Source: Thermorudis peleae (GTDB taxonomy: Bacteria > Chloroflexota > Chloroflexia > Thermomicrobiales > Thermomicrobiaceae). Taken from it: a stretch of 64,000 nt of DNA. Location: NCBI RefSeq assembly GCF_000744775.1, contig NZ_JQMP01000001.1, positions 496,001 through 560,000 on the forward strand, given 5' to 3'. The notes under the pieces were generated by a model. That model was not told the origin of the DNA. It saw nothing but the letters and a program-made list of their open reading frames with translations, and made no database searches. Within the stretch, counting starts at the first letter, position 1, and each line of letters begins with the position of its first letter. The translations under genes and the position numbers were made by a program. Below, piece by piece: positions 47,856 through 57,965 of the stretch.

Positions 47856-48767
47856 ATGCCGACGAACTCAGACGTGGAGCAACACGCCCGCGCACAGCTT
47901 CGACTTGCTCGTTTTATGTCAGCTTATCTCCCGTTCAGCTTGGCAAACCGATTGCTTGCTCAAGCTCGACAGCGTGTCCGCCTGCCATCAACAGTCCGGC
48001 GTGAACCCGTTGATGCTGACGGTGTGCGCAGCGAATGGCTTATCCCGGCACGGCATGTCCCTGGACGTGTCTTGTTGTATCTCCATGGTGGAGGATTCGT
48101 CCTTGGACTCAGTCCCCAGCACCTGCACATGGTTACGGTTCTCGCACAACTTCTCGAAGCGCGGGCATTGCTTGTGGATTACCGGCTCGCTCCCCAACAC
48201 CCGTTTCCGGCTGCACTCGAGGATTGTGTGACAGCCTACCGATGGCTGCTACGTCATGGCATTCATCCAACAGAGATCGCGATCGCTGGGGATTCAGCCG
48301 GTGGGAACCTGACAATTGCATCATTGATGAAGCTACGCGACGAAGGCACTGAGCTGCCAGCGGCCGCTGCATGTTTATCACCAGTCGGCGACTTAGCTGC
48401 CGGCAAAACACGGCAGCATCGGACTGATGACCCGGTTTTGCATCCGCGTGCAATGGCTCGCTTTGATCGTTCCTATGTTAATGGACATGACCCGCGCCAT
48501 CCACTGATCTCGCCAGTCTACGGCGATTGGCATGGGCTCCCACCATTGCTCTTTCACGCTGGCGGAGATGAGATCCTGCGGGATGATGCTGAGCGCATGG
48601 CTGCCGCGGCTCAGGCTGCTGGAGTTGCGGTCGAGTTGACAATCTTTCCCCAAATGTGGCACGTCTGGCAACTCACACTCGAACTGCCACAAGCGCAGGC
48701 ATCATTGCAGGCGATTGCCTCGTTCCTCCTGCGACATCTAGCACCAGCAGCGCAACCAACAGGCTAG
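47856..48767 (+). CDS. Alpha/beta hydrolase, hormone-sensitive-lipase-type esterase
   Basis: This 303-residue carboxylesterase has the HSL-family oxyanion motif HGGGF, nucleophile Ser in GDSAGG, and Asp (HAGGDEIL) and His (MWHVW) completing the triad. Cytoplasmic, with no signal peptide. The ATG follows GAAGGAGGGGA. It is the only gene of the catabolic region on the plus strand apart from the regulator and the secreted protein, and may hydrolyse an ester or amide intermediate; that is inference. Confidence 0.87.
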   Translation: MPTNSDVEQHARAQLRLARFMSAYLPFSLANRLLAQARQRVRLPSTVRREPVDADGVRSEWLIPARHVPGRVLLYLHGGGFVLGLSPQHLHMVTVLAQLLEARALLVDYRLAPQHPFPAALEDCVTAYRWLLRHGIHPTEIAIAGDSAGGNLTIASLMKLRDEGTELPAAAACLSPVGDLAAGKTRQHRTDDPVLHPRAMARFDRSYVNGHDPRHPLISPVYGDWHGLPPLLFHAGGDEILRDDAERMAAAAQAAGVAVELTIFPQMWHVWQLTLELPQAQASLQAIASFLLRHLAPAAQPTG

Positions 48768-49488
48768 CACCAACTCGTGTCAGAACCGATATCCAACATC
48801 TACGCGAGTTCCCACGTGCTGGCCTCAGCTAACCTTCTTAACGAAGGGCAGTATCATTCTGGCCTCCAATCACTTGACCTTCATGCAAACAAATCAAGCA
48901 TGACCGAGTTTGCTAGGGAAGAGAAAGGATTTTTGGATCTATTCTTGCTACACAGCAGATTTCCCAGTTGGAGGACTCGCCCGCAGCACATCCGCGTATT
49001 ACATTGTGTTCCGCTTAGCTGCGCTGAACTTGACAGTAGCTCTTCTTCTCAATGCTCGTCCCAGACTCTCTATCGGTACCAAGCAAGAACTCACCTCTCG
49101 CTCTCGCGCATCGGAACGAAGATATGGATTGGGCTATCTTCACATCAACGCTTGAAGTATAAAGCGTCAGGGGGTTTGCTAGACTACTCGGACCAATCAT
49201 TGGTTGATCCGCTTCCAGGCAAAGTTCACTCAGGTTATCCCCAGGTTCTTGGGGTCGATAAAATCAAGCACGTTCATCCTGGTTGTCAACGTTCGCAACT
49301 TGCACGCATTAACGATCCAGCCCACGGAGCGGAAGGGGAATCCAGTGAAGTACAACCGAAGCAGGCGCCTAACCAGTCACTTTCCCCGCCTACTCGCTCG
49401 GTGGCCACATTGTCCCGGCCCCAGGAACTGAACCCAAGATCGCTCGCTGAATTCAGAGACAATCGTCGTACTGCGGGGAGGTTTGCAT
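48768..49488 (+). other. Gene-poor stretch before the AT-rich gene
   Basis: About 720 bases. A 257-codon open frame starting at 48777 crosses it, but it has no ribosome site, runs into the next gene and shows no protein-like pattern, so I do not call it. The base composition is visibly less GC-rich than the neighbours, as in decayed DNA. Confidence 0.4.
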
Positions 49489-50040
49489 ATGCAAAAGAGG
49501 CGATTCCGAATATTCACGCCGATGACTCCAGAGCAACTGCGCAAGAATGATAAAGTCCTGTTCGTTATTCTAGCAATTGGCTCCTTTTTCCTTCTAAAGG
49601 ATTTCTATCTCTCCGCCAGGAAAGATATTCCCAGCTCTGGAATAATCGGATATATTACAGGGCCTATATTCACTCATAAACTCTCGGAAATTCTCTTGCT
49701 GATATTATGGACACCAACTGTCTGGGTCTTCAATTATGAACGGGCAGGCATTTACCCCAACAAAATGAATCCGCTGCGGTACTATCGCATATTGCGTTTC
49801 TTTCTTCTTGTTGCCCCTATTCAAATCGTTCTGGCAACGTATGCATGGACAATTATCAATTTAGGTACAAGTCCATTCACAACAAATTACGAACCACTTG
49901 CCTATGGAGACGATTATTGGGTGTGGAGATATTACCTGGCAGCAGTAGTTGTAGCAGGAATAGCATTTATTTGGTACGCAAGCCGAAAAACAACAAGCTT
50001 AGCACGGTGGTTAGCGAGTAATACATCCGTTAACGAATAG
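49489..50040 (+). CDS. AT-rich four-helix membrane protein of unknown function, probably acquired
   Basis: This is a 183-residue protein. GGGGAGG lies 7 bases before the ATG at 49489. There are about four hydrophobic segments (VLFVILAIGSFFLL, SEILLLILWTPTVWVFNY, FFLLVAPIQIVLATYAW, YYLAAVVVAGIAFIWYA) with basic ends, so it is an integral membrane protein. Third positions are often A or T, unlike the surrounding genes. No family recognised. The neighbours are non-coding stretches, so it looks like a lone horizontally acquired gene. Confidence 0.72.
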   Translation: MQKRRFRIFTPMTPEQLRKNDKVLFVILAIGSFFLLKDFYLSARKDIPSSGIIGYITGPIFTHKLSEILLLILWTPTVWVFNYERAGIYPNKMNPLRYYRILRFFLLVAPIQIVLATYAWTIINLGTSPFTTNYEPLAYGDDYWVWRYYLAAVVVAGIAFIWYASRKTTSLARWLASNTSVNE

Positions 50041-50907
50041 TCCCCTACACGCCACTGCAGTTGACTCCTCACCACATCTGGTGCGCCTGAGGAGCACATT
50101 GCCAACTCGCCTTCCTTCAGACGTAAAGCTCGCATCCAGGAGTGGGATTGGAGAGCTACCTTGTGAGTTCTGAGGCGGATGAACATCATAATCTGAACGA
50201 GGGCCATGACCACGAGAAAACCTGCCTGAGAAATCCTAGCTTATGCCGACTATCAAAAACCTGGGGAATAACTCACCGGCTGGAACAAGATAACGCACAG
50301 GACTTGTTTGAACAGATCGGCTGTTGAATCTCAAAATTCACCGCGGGCCGCATCCGCAGTTATCCTAAGCATTGGGACAGTTTCGGAGCCGCCCAGCAAT
50401 GAGTATGCGTCCGTCGCAGATAGCGTAACGGCCCCGTGCCGAGTGCAAACGCAGCGCTTGCCGGACTGAGGCGCCTGGAGATCTCATTGAGCTCGATATC
50501 CTGGATATCAGGGCTGCTTCCTGGTTTCGGATTGAAGCGCTTTACGTCCTCAGGATACTGTGGCGCAGTGAAGTTGCAGGAGAGGCCTATCCAAGTGCTA
50601 ACACCCAAGGATGATTCAAGGGGATGGAGGCAGCGAGTTCATAGCCGCGTTTGCGGCCGTCTGGAGAGGGCCGGGCAGCAAGTATGTTGTCCTTCTGGCC
50701 CGTCCCGAGCAATAACGGTCCAGTCGGGTATGCTAACCGAGTTGAAGGGCAGGATTTTCATGACTACATGAGTGAACGCGCGATTACGACAGTAAACCAA
50801 GCCTTACGGACCTGGCGAGCCTTTCAACACGCTAAGACCGCTCTAGATCATGAAACCAAGCAACTCCACGAGAATTCACGGGCAAATGCCGCCGTTGACA
50901 CGATGCT
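50041..50907. other. Gene-poor stretch between the AT-rich gene and fabF
   Basis: About 865 bases with only short random-looking frames on both strands. No transposase remnants, inverted repeats or tRNA could be identified. Probably decayed sequence at the end of the accessory region. Confidence 0.4.
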
Positions 50908-52146
50908 TTATCCCTCGTAGCGCTTGAAGACGGCGACCGCGTTCTGTCCGCCAAAGCCGAAGGCATTGGCCATCGCAACGTTAACAGCCATGGGGCGGGC
51001 AACGTGAGGCACGTAGTCGAGGTCGCACTCGGGATCAGGATTGTCTAAGTTAATTGTCGGCGGCACAACGTTGTCGCGGATCGCGAGTGCGCAGACGACG
51101 CCGGACACAGCCCCAGCCGCCCCAACAAGGTGACCGATCATGCTCTTTGGTGAGCTAACGGCCACGCGATAGGCATGCTCACCAAAGACTGCCTTGATTG
51201 CCACCGTCTCAGAGACGTCGTTGAGGGGCGTGGATGTGCCATGGGCGCAGATGTAATCGACATCTTCGGGGCGCAAGCCGGCACACTCGAGCGCCTGTGC
51301 CATCGCCTTTGCTGACCCAGCACCATTCGGAGCAGGCGCACTGACGTGATAGGCATCAGCAGTAAGCGCGCCACCAGCCAGCTCGCAGTAGATGCGGGCC
51401 CCACGTCGGCGAGCATGCTCCTCTGTCTCGAGAACCATCACTGCACAGCCTTCACCGAAGACAAACCCATCGCGATCGCGGTCGAACGGCCGGCTCGCCT
51501 TCTGCGGCTCCTCATTGCGGCGCGAGAGTGCACCCATGTTGGCAAAGGCAGCAATGGCAACCGGTTCCAGGCCAGCTTCGGTACCACCAGCGATCATGAC
51601 ATCAACTTCGCCATTGCGCAGCATTCGCAACGCATCGACGAAGGCTTGGGTGCCTGCAGCACAGGCGGCAACGGAGGCCATGACCGGACCGGTGATGCCG
51701 TAGATGATCGAGACCTGGCATGCGCCCATATTCGGCGCGAAGATTGGAATGAAAAATGGGCTGACTCGTCCTGGGCCGCGGTGCTCAAAGGTCAACACTT
51801 CGCGCACCATCGCATGGATGCCACCACCGCCAGTGTTCATCATGACGCCAATGCGATCAGCGTTGGCTGGGGTAATCTCAAGCCCGGCATCGCGGATGGC
51901 TTCCCCCGCAGCGGCGACGGCGAACTGAGCGAACCGATCCATCCGTCGAGCCGCTTTGACGTCCATGAAGTCACGCGGGTCAAAGCCTTTGACTTCAGCG
52001 GCAATCTGGACATCAAGGTTGCTTGGATCAAACGCCTGAATGCGGTCGATCCCTGATTCGCCAGCAAGTAGCCGACGCCAAAATGTCTCCACGTTCAACC
52101 CGAGCGGCGTGATTGCTCCCAGTCCAGTCACGACAACACGGTGCAC
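50908..52146 (-). CDS. fabF: 3-oxoacyl-[acyl-carrier-protein] synthase II (FabF)
   Basis: This 412-residue condensing enzyme elongates acyl-ACP with malonyl-ACP. The catalytic Cys162 sits in VAACAAGTQAF, where the usual sequence is often SACATG; the two His are in CAHGTSTPLND and SMIGHLVGAAG. The N-terminus RVVVTGLGAITPLG is typical. GTG start, GGAAGG 10 bases upstream, and 24 bases after fabD. Cytoplasmic, fatty acid synthesis type II. Confidence 0.93.
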   Translation of the reverse strand: MHRVVVTGLGAITPLGLNVETFWRRLLAGESGIDRIQAFDPSNLDVQIAAEVKGFDPRDFMDVKAARRMDRFAQFAVAAAGEAIRDAGLEITPANADRIGVMMNTGGGGIHAMVREVLTFEHRGPGRVSPFFIPIFAPNMGACQVSIIYGITGPVMASVAACAAGTQAFVDALRMLRNGEVDVMIAGGTEAGLEPVAIAAFANMGALSRRNEEPQKASRPFDRDRDGFVFGEGCAVMVLETEEHARRRGARIYCELAGGALTADAYHVSAPAPNGAGSAKAMAQALECAGLRPEDVDYICAHGTSTPLNDVSETVAIKAVFGEHAYRVAVSSPKSMIGHLVGAAGAVSGVVCALAIRDNVVPPTINLDNPDPECDLDYVPHVARPMAVNVAMANAFGFGGQNAVAVFKRYEG

Positions 52147-52170
52147 GGTCTCACAGCCTTCCCAACAACA

Positions 52171-53181
52171 TTATCCGTTGGCTCCACGTCGCCGTTCGTT
52201 ACTCACGTCGTGGTCCAAGGCTCCAGCCCCTGGCGCTTCAAGAGCAAGCTCGTGCACGGAGAGAGCCTCGAGATCGGCCCGAATCTTGCGCACAAGACCA
52301 GTGAGCACCTGACCTGGTCCAACTTCCAGAAATGTTGTCACACCCTGGTCAGCAATGGCACGAACCACCGTCGTCCACTGTACCGGCTGGGCCACCTGCT
52401 GCGCCAGCGCCTGGCGCAATTCCTCTACGCGCGAGACAACGCGACCAGTGACATTCGAAACGAGGGGCACGTCTGGCTCACGGAGCGGCACGCGGCTCAG
52501 GAGATCGCTCAATGCCTGAGCTACGCGCTCCATCAGTGGCGAGTGCGAAGGGACCGTCACGTTGAGGCGAACAACACGCCGTGCTCCGCGTGCCCGAGCG
52601 AGTTCCATTGCCTGCTGCAATGCAGCTTCTTCACCCGAAATGACGAGCTGGCCAGGGCTATTGTCGTTTGCGACAACGATGAGGCCTAGCACGCTCGCCT
52701 CTTTGCAGACGTCCTCGACCGCGTCCCGAGCAAGGCCAAGGATTGCAGCCATCCCACCAGGTCGCTCCTGCGCACTTTCCTTCATGAGCCGGCCACGCTC
52801 GCGTACGATCCGTAGGGCATCTTCGAAACTTAGGGTGCCAGCGGCGACAAGAGCTGAGAACTCACCTAAGCTATGGCCAGCAACGAGCGCCGGCTGAATC
52901 GTCGTGCCTAGGGCACGCAGCCGTTCGCGTAGGGCCTCAAGATAGGCCAGGCTGACGGTCAGGATTGCCGGCTGGGCATTGATCGTGTCGTTCAGTTCAG
53001 CTTCCGGTCCCTCGAAGCAGAGGCGAGAGAGAGAAAAGCCAAGCACTTCATCAGCCTGAGCGAAGACGCGCCGGGCCGCCGCTGAGAGTTGTTGGATGCG
53101 CTTCCCCATACCCACGTGCTGGCTCCCCTGCCCAGGAAAGATCAGTGCCAGCCGTTTGCCAGTAAGTGTGGTGAGATCCAT
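52171..53181 (-). CDS. fabD: Malonyl-CoA:ACP transacylase (FabD)
   Basis: This 336-residue enzyme loads malonyl groups onto acyl carrier protein. It has FPGQGSQHVGMG (15-26), nucleophile Ser104 in GHSLGEFSAL and the late VPSHSPLM His region. AGGGGAGGGG precedes the ATG. It heads a two-gene operon with fabF; acpP and fabG, usually found between these genes, are absent here. Confidence 0.93.
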   Translation of the reverse strand: MDLTTLTGKRLALIFPGQGSQHVGMGKRIQQLSAAARRVFAQADEVLGFSLSRLCFEGPEAELNDTINAQPAILTVSLAYLEALRERLRALGTTIQPALVAGHSLGEFSALVAAGTLSFEDALRIVRERGRLMKESAQERPGGMAAILGLARDAVEDVCKEASVLGLIVVANDNSPGQLVISGEEAALQQAMELARARGARRVVRLNVTVPSHSPLMERVAQALSDLLSRVPLREPDVPLVSNVTGRVVSRVEELRQALAQQVAQPVQWTTVVRAIADQGVTTFLEVGPGQVLTGLVRKIRADLEALSVHELALEAPGAGALDHDVSNERRRGANG

Positions 53182-53820
53182 CGCCGCCCCTCCCCTTCAG
53201 GCTTCGCGCTCCTCCAGACCAGCGTGAAGCCGCGCCCATGCGAGGGCATAACCTCCGCGCCGAATTCTACCGAACCCTGGCCGTTCCGGCAGACTAGCAT
53301 CCCACTGCTCGTCATAGTGGTGCTCGCCAGAATGGCCTGCACGGAGAACTCAACGGTATCCTCGCACACCTGCTTTGCGCTGTCCACCCATCGGGGTGGA
53401 GTGAGAACGTTGCCCAGGCCGCATTATGGATGTCAGTCCGCAAGGCAATCATGCCCTCTCTCCACATCTTTCCGGCTTATCGCACGCCACGTGTCGTGTA
53501 TCGCTGGATCGCCACAGCCGTCCTGCGGCAAACACTCTGCCTGCCGCTTGCAGTTCGATCGACGGCCAACGCTGCTTGGCCGGTTTACCAGACCACCGAC
53601 GAACGCAGCGTTCCGTCGACATTACCTTCTCGAATGAACGATCAATGCCGCATCGCGCAGCATTATCTGGCGAGCGTATTGACCAGATCACCGATCAGGA
53701 TCGCATCGGATGCCGACTCCGGAGACACCGAAAGGCAGTAATACAGGGATATTGACACATGATAGCGGACTACGGTATACTCTGAATGAAAGTGGTTACT
53801 TACTTTAGCGGAGGTGAGAG
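53182..53820. other. Divergent intergenic region
   Basis: About 640 bases between fabD and the small membrane-protein gene. Open frames look random. The only clear element is the promoter at 53752-53781. Confidence 0.4.
53752..53781 (+). promoter_or_regulatory. Consensus sigma-70 promoter
   Basis: TTGACA (53752-53757) and TATACT (53776-53781) with 18-base spacing: a full -35 match and a 5-of-6 -10 match. The leader to the ATG at 53821 is about 33 bases. Confidence 0.75.
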
Positions 53821-54141
53821 ATGACATCTCGTCGATCTCCAGGCGTTGCAGTCATTCTCCTCGGTCTCATTGTGTTTACCGTCGGCAGTGTCGTGCTGCT
53901 GGTTGTACCGAGCTGGGGGAACTGGTTGCAGGGATATCCGCAACAGGTGCTCTCGCAGCCCTTACCACCACAGGCCCAGCCGATCGTCCAGGCTCTGATG
54001 GGAATCGTCCTTGGCCCGCTCCTCCAGAAGATCGGAAGCTGGATCCATGCCATTGGCATCTTTGTGGGAACAGTCTTACTCGTGATCTCACTCTTCCCAC
54101 TCGGTGCTGGTCTCGCCATCCTCCGAGGGTGGGGGCGATAG
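53821..54141 (+). CDS. Small integral membrane protein of unknown function
   Basis: This is a 106-residue protein with two strongly hydrophobic segments (VAVILLGLIVFTVGSVVLLVV and IFVGTVLLVISLFPLGAGLAI) joined by a short polar, Gln/Pro-rich loop. The ATG follows GCGGAGGTGAGAG and the gene has a consensus promoter, so it is probably well expressed. No signal for a known family. Alone on its strand, convergent with the YhhQ gene. Confidence 0.75.
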   Translation: MTSRRSPGVAVILLGLIVFTVGSVVLLVVPSWGNWLQGYPQQVLSQPLPPQAQPIVQALMGIVLGPLLQKIGSWIHAIGIFVGTVLLVISLFPLGAGLAILRGWGR

Positions 54142-54522
54142 CAAGATAGGCACCAGCGAGTGAAAGAGCAACACTCGCCTGGTTACTTCAAACGGCGCTT
54201 GCGGTATTGGCAGTTTTGGGCGGAGTTCAGCTTCGTCACGCCCAAGCGGCTCGCCTCGAGCAGTTGCCTGGAGTCATAAGAGGGCACTGCCCCATGGTGC
54301 ATACGCTACAGGATGACTTACAGCTAGGCGATGGATCGGCAGGCATTTATCTTCCAGGCACCGGGTTCATTCCAAGAGCAGGTTGGGACTACCGTTCTGA
54401 GATACCAGCCGCTCGTGGGAACATCCGCGGTGAAGCCAAGTCTCAGACGTTTCGTGTACCTTTGTTACGAGGTGGGGCCAGCAGCCAGCTGTGCGCACAT
54501 GATCGCGATGAGACCAACCAGG
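54142..54522. other. Convergent intergenic region
   Basis: About 380 bases between two gene ends. No supported gene or clear terminator. Confidence 0.3.
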
Positions 54523-55260
54523 CTAATCTAGACGGAAGGGCGAGAGGCTCACCCCTTCGTCAAAGACGTCGATCCCCTCAGCACGCTTGAGCGCATGGAC
54601 GACGAGGTAGGTCAATGGCGTGGCGATCACCTCGTAGGCCGACTTCGTAAGCCAGGTCGTTATGATCGTCTGCAGCAGGCTGCTCGCCGGGATCGTCCCA
54701 ACAAAGGCTATGGTAACGAAGACGAGCGAGTCAAAAGCCTGACCAACCAAGGTTGAACTGACAGTGCGGCTCCAGAGCCAGCGACCGCGCGTGAACAGCT
54801 TGAGGCGTGACAACACAGCGGCGTTGGCGAACTCACCGACAAGGTAAGCGAGGAAAGAGCCAAGGAGAAGCCGGGGTGTGTAGCCCAGGATGCGCTCGTA
54901 GGCAGCTTGACCGTCCCAAAAAGGCGCCGGTGGCAACACCTGCGTGGCGGTGATCGCAACCACGGCGAGCAGGTTGCATGCAAAACCTAACCAGATGATC
55001 AGTCGTGAGCGTCGGTAGCCATAGACTTCCGTGAGCACATCGCCGAAGATATAGCTGAGCGGGAAGACGGTCACCGTGCCAGCTGGCACGACGAGTGGCC
55101 CAAGAGCCACAAGTTTGACAGCAACAATATTTGACGTAATAAGCGTGGCGACGAAGGCCCCAGCTAAAATGACGAACCAGCGACTGTAGCCAGGCAGACG
55201 TTCACTGCCTGGCACAATCCGGACACCTGGTTCAGTCACAAGGTCACGTTCACGCACCAT
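54523..55260 (-). CDS. Queuosine precursor transporter, YhhQ family
   Basis: This is a 245-residue membrane protein with about six helices, of the DUF165/YhhQ vitamin/precursor-uptake family, which imports queuine or preQ precursors. Motifs [30 protein letters not shown] and [14 protein letters not shown] are characteristic. It overlaps the ftsH stop by 11 bases, so translation is likely coupled. Queuosine link is by family; no queA/tgt gene lies nearby. Confidence 0.88.
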   Translation of the reverse strand: MVRERDLVTEPGVRIVPGSERLPGYSRWFVILAGAFVATLITSNIVAVKLVALGPLVVPAGTVTVFPLSYIFGDVLTEVYGYRRSRLIIWLGFACNLLAVVAITATQVLPPAPFWDGQAAYERILGYTPRLLLGSFLAYLVGEFANAAVLSRLKLFTRGRWLWSRTVSSTLVGQAFDSLVFVTIAFVGTIPASSLLQTIITTWLTKSAYEVIATPLTYLVVHALKRAEGIDVFDEGVSLSPFRLD

Positions 55261-57259
55261 CGGCGGCAGGTGTCTCTACAGGCTCACGTGGCGTACGCCA
55301 GACCCCAACTGGCTCAGGTGGCGCACCAAGGATGGCACGGATTTGCTCGGGGCCGAGCGTTTCCTCAGCAACAAGCTGCTCGGCCAGCCGGTCGAGCTCA
55401 GCGCGGTGCGCGGTCAAGATAGCAACAGCCTGGTCACGAGCCTGGTTGAGGATGCGCTGAACAGCAGCATCAGCGCGATCGAGCGTCTGCGCGCCAATTG
55501 CATGATCTTGAACAATCTCACGCCCAAGGAAGACATGCTGTTCGCCAAGACCGAGATAGACAAGCCCAAGCTCGTCGCTCATACCCCAAAGGCCAACCAT
55601 GCGTCGAGCGAGCTGGGTTGCCTCCTTCAAGTCGTTCTGGGCGCCGGTTGAGACTTCGTGGAAGACCAGTTCCTCAGCAGCTCGGCCACCCAACAGAACC
55701 GCCAAGCGCCCCATGAGTTGTGTGCGGGTATAGTTGAAGCGATCCTCCTCTGGCGTCTGCACGGTAACGCCAAGGGCATGGCCACGTGGCACAATGCTGA
55801 TTTTGCGCAGCGGATCAGCACCCGGCGTGAAGTAGGCGACGACTGCGTGTCCAGCCTCGTGGTAAGCCACAGCGCGGCGCTCTTCCTCGCTCATGATCAT
55901 CGAACGGGTGGTGCCAAGGATGATCTTGTCAAGCGCCTCATCAAAATCGCTGCGGTCGACCTGCTCCTTATTCTTGCGCGCAGCAATCAAGGCCGCCTCG
56001 TTGACGAGGTTTGCGAGATCAGCGCCAGAAAAACCCGGCGTAGCAGCGGCAAGTGCGTCAAGATCAACGTCCGGGGCGATCGGTAAGCCGCGAGCATGGA
56101 TGCGCAAGATGGCCGCGCGGCCACGGCGGTCAGGCAGGCCAACGGTCACCTGGCGGTCAAAGCGGCCGGGACGAAGCAGCGCCGGGTCAAGTACGTCCGG
56201 GCGGTTCGTTGCTGCTATGACCACGACGTCTTGATGCGCCTCAAAGCCGTCCATCTCGACGAGCAATTGGTTGAGCGTCTGCTCACGCTCGTCGTTGCCG
56301 ACACCGAGGCCAGCGAAGCGTTGGCGGCCAACAGCGTCCAGCTCATCAATGAAGATGATCGATGGTGCAGCGGCCTTGGCTCGGTCGAAAAGATCACGGA
56401 CACGGCTTGCGCCGACACCAACGAACATCTCGACAAACTCTGAGGCGCTGACGCTAAAGAATGGTACGCCGGCCTCACCAGCGACTGCCCGCGCCAGCAG
56501 CGTCTTGCCAGTTCCTGGCGGGCCGATAAGCAGCACACCGCGCGGCAGGCGCGCGCCAATCCGGTGATACTTGGCCGGGTTCTTGAGAAAGTCAACCACC
56601 TGGGCAAGCTCAGCCTTCGCCTCTTCCTCGCCTGCGACATCAGCGAAGGTCACACGTGGGCGCTCAACATCGTAGACACGGGCACGGGAGCGGCCAAAGC
56701 TGAAGACGTTTTGCTGCCCTCGTGACAAGCTACGGCCGAGGAAGACGAGAAAGCCAACGACGAGCACGACTGGCACGACGAAGTTGAGCAATACATTCAG
56801 CAACGCCGTCGAACGGTTCGCATTCTCGGCTTGAATCTGAACGTTATGATTTTGCAGCAAGGTGACAACTTGACTCTCAACCCCTGGTGGTAGCACGGTA
56901 CGGAAGCGATCGGTTCGAATAACATCAGATTGACTCGCACCCTCCGGCAACGGCGTGCTTGGCTGGTGAATTGTGCCGTTCACAATTTCAACAGTGCGAG
57001 TAAACATTCCAGTGATTGTGTCACCGCTAATGGTGACGCTCTTAACAAGCCCCTGGTCAACGGCCTGCGTGAAGGCTGAGTAGGTAATTGTTGGCTGGGG
57101 GCTATCACCAGAACGTGGCCCAATGAGGGCATAGACGTTCCAGACCAAGATCAGGCCTAGAATAAGCCAGAGCAGACCAAAGGGGCTGCTCACAAGGCGC
57201 TGCCAGAATGTCGATTTACCCGGGCGGTTTGGCCGCCGTGGGCGTTCAGGATCTTGCAT
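55250..57259 (-). CDS. ftsH: ATP-dependent zinc metalloprotease FtsH
   Basis: This 669-residue membrane AAA protease degrades misfolded membrane and short-lived regulatory proteins. Membrane helices at about 26-46 and 155-175 flank the extracytoplasmic domain. Walker A is GPPGTGKT (246-253), Walker [10 protein letters not shown], the second region of homology [18 protein letters not shown], and the zinc site HEAGH (467-471) with Glu/Asp later. The ATG at 57257-57259 has GAGGGA 7 bases upstream; an alternative ATG lies 15 bases earlier. Confidence 0.95.
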   Translation of the reverse strand: MQDPERPRRPNRPGKSTFWQRLVSSPFGLLWLILGLILVWNVYALIGPRSGDSPQPTITYSAFTQAVDQGLVKSVTISGDTITGMFTRTVEIVNGTIHQPSTPLPEGASQSDVIRTDRFRTVLPPGVESQVVTLLQNHNVQIQAENANRSTALLNVLLNFVVPVVLVVGFLVFLGRSLSRGQQNVFSFGRSRARVYDVERPRVTFADVAGEEEAKAELAQVVDFLKNPAKYHRIGARLPRGVLLIGPPGTGKTLLARAVAGEAGVPFFSVSASEFVEMFVGVGASRVRDLFDRAKAAAPSIIFIDELDAVGRQRFAGLGVGNDEREQTLNQLLVEMDGFEAHQDVVVIAATNRPDVLDPALLRPGRFDRQVTVGLPDRRGRAAILRIHARGLPIAPDVDLDALAAATPGFSGADLANLVNEAALIAARKNKEQVDRSDFDEALDKIILGTTRSMIMSEEERRAVAYHEAGHAVVAYFTPGADPLRKISIVPRGHALGVTVQTPEEDRFNYTRTQLMGRLAVLLGGRAAEELVFHEVSTGAQNDLKEATQLARRMVGLWGMSDELGLVYLGLGEQHVFLGREIVQDHAIGAQTLDRADAAVQRILNQARDQAVAILTAHRAELDRLAEQLVAEETLGPEQIRAILGAPPEPVGVWRTPREPVETPAADGA

Positions 57260-57367
57260 TGCACTATCCCTCATTCGCCCCGCCTCGTGGCATCGGCCAC
57301 GAGCGGAGAACATTTCGTGATGAATTGTACTTGGCGACGCGGCCAGACGTTGAAGCACGGAACGCAC

Positions 57368-57396
57368 GAGGCAGCCGCGGAAATGCCGGCTGCCTC
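57368..57396 (-). other. Strong hairpin between the SnoaL-like gene and ftsH
   Basis: A perfect 10-bp stem (GAGGCAGCCG and its complement) with a 9-base loop. It could end the transcript of the upstream gene or lie in the ftsH leader. Confidence 0.5.
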
Positions 57397-57551
57397 GCAC
57401 GTGAGGAGGAGATGAGACTGGTGTGCACCGTTGGGGCGGGGGAGATTCCCCCGGCACCTGCTAGTATGCCACAGCGAGCAGGCGCTGTCCAGGTGACGGT
57501 TAGGGGAGGGCAAAGAGGACTGTACGGCTAGAACAGGCAAGGAAACTGCGG

Positions 57552-57962
57552 TTAGGGATTTGAAGCATCCGTGAGAGTAGCGATGAGCGCGGCGAGATCA
57601 AAATAATTGGCTTGACGGACAATAAGGCCGTCACGAACAGTAAAGAAGGCGGCCATTGGCTGGATGACACGCCGACCATTGTGGGTTGCGACGGTCATCA
57701 GTTCAACCGCAACGTGCTCACCGTCAGCGATGAAGGTCTGAATCGCACACCAGGTGTCGGGCCAGTAGCGTTCATTTGCTTCGAGCAGGGCCCGGAGCTG
57801 CGCCTTGCCATGCACTTCTTGTCCAGTCAATTCCGGGCCGGGCGACCAGAGGACAATGTCCTCAGCACAGTAGCGCAAGGCTTCCTCAATATCACCGCGG
57901 TTGAGTGCGGCCAGCACAGCGTGAACGACTTCACGGGGCGACTGAGGAGCGCAGCAGTCCAT
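57552..57962 (-). CDS. SnoaL-like / NTF2-fold protein
   Basis: This is a 136-residue cone-shaped NTF2-like protein: the helix VVHAVLAALNRGDIEEALRYCAEDIVLWSPG, then ELTGQEVHGKAQLRALLEA and the strand series ending QPMAAFFTVRDGLIVRQANYFDL. Family members include cyclases, isomerases and binding proteins, so no reaction is assigned. It lies 3 bases after the stop of the zinc-ribbon protein gene on the same strand. Confidence 0.78.
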   Translation of the reverse strand: MDCCAPQSPREVVHAVLAALNRGDIEEALRYCAEDIVLWSPGPELTGQEVHGKAQLRALLEANERYWPDTWCAIQTFIADGEHVAVELMTVATHNGRRVIQPMAAFFTVRDGLIVRQANYFDLAALIATLTDASNP

Positions 57963-57965
57963 CGG

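Noticed and set aside
49234-49244. DnaA-box-like TTATCCCCA
   Set aside because: A single imperfect copy with no cluster, no AT-rich unwinding region and no dnaA/dnaN nearby; not an origin.
48777-49550. Long open frame of 257 codons
   Set aside because: No ribosome site, overlaps the well-supported gene at 49489, and the residue mix (Ser/Arg/His-rich, no motif) looks like chance.
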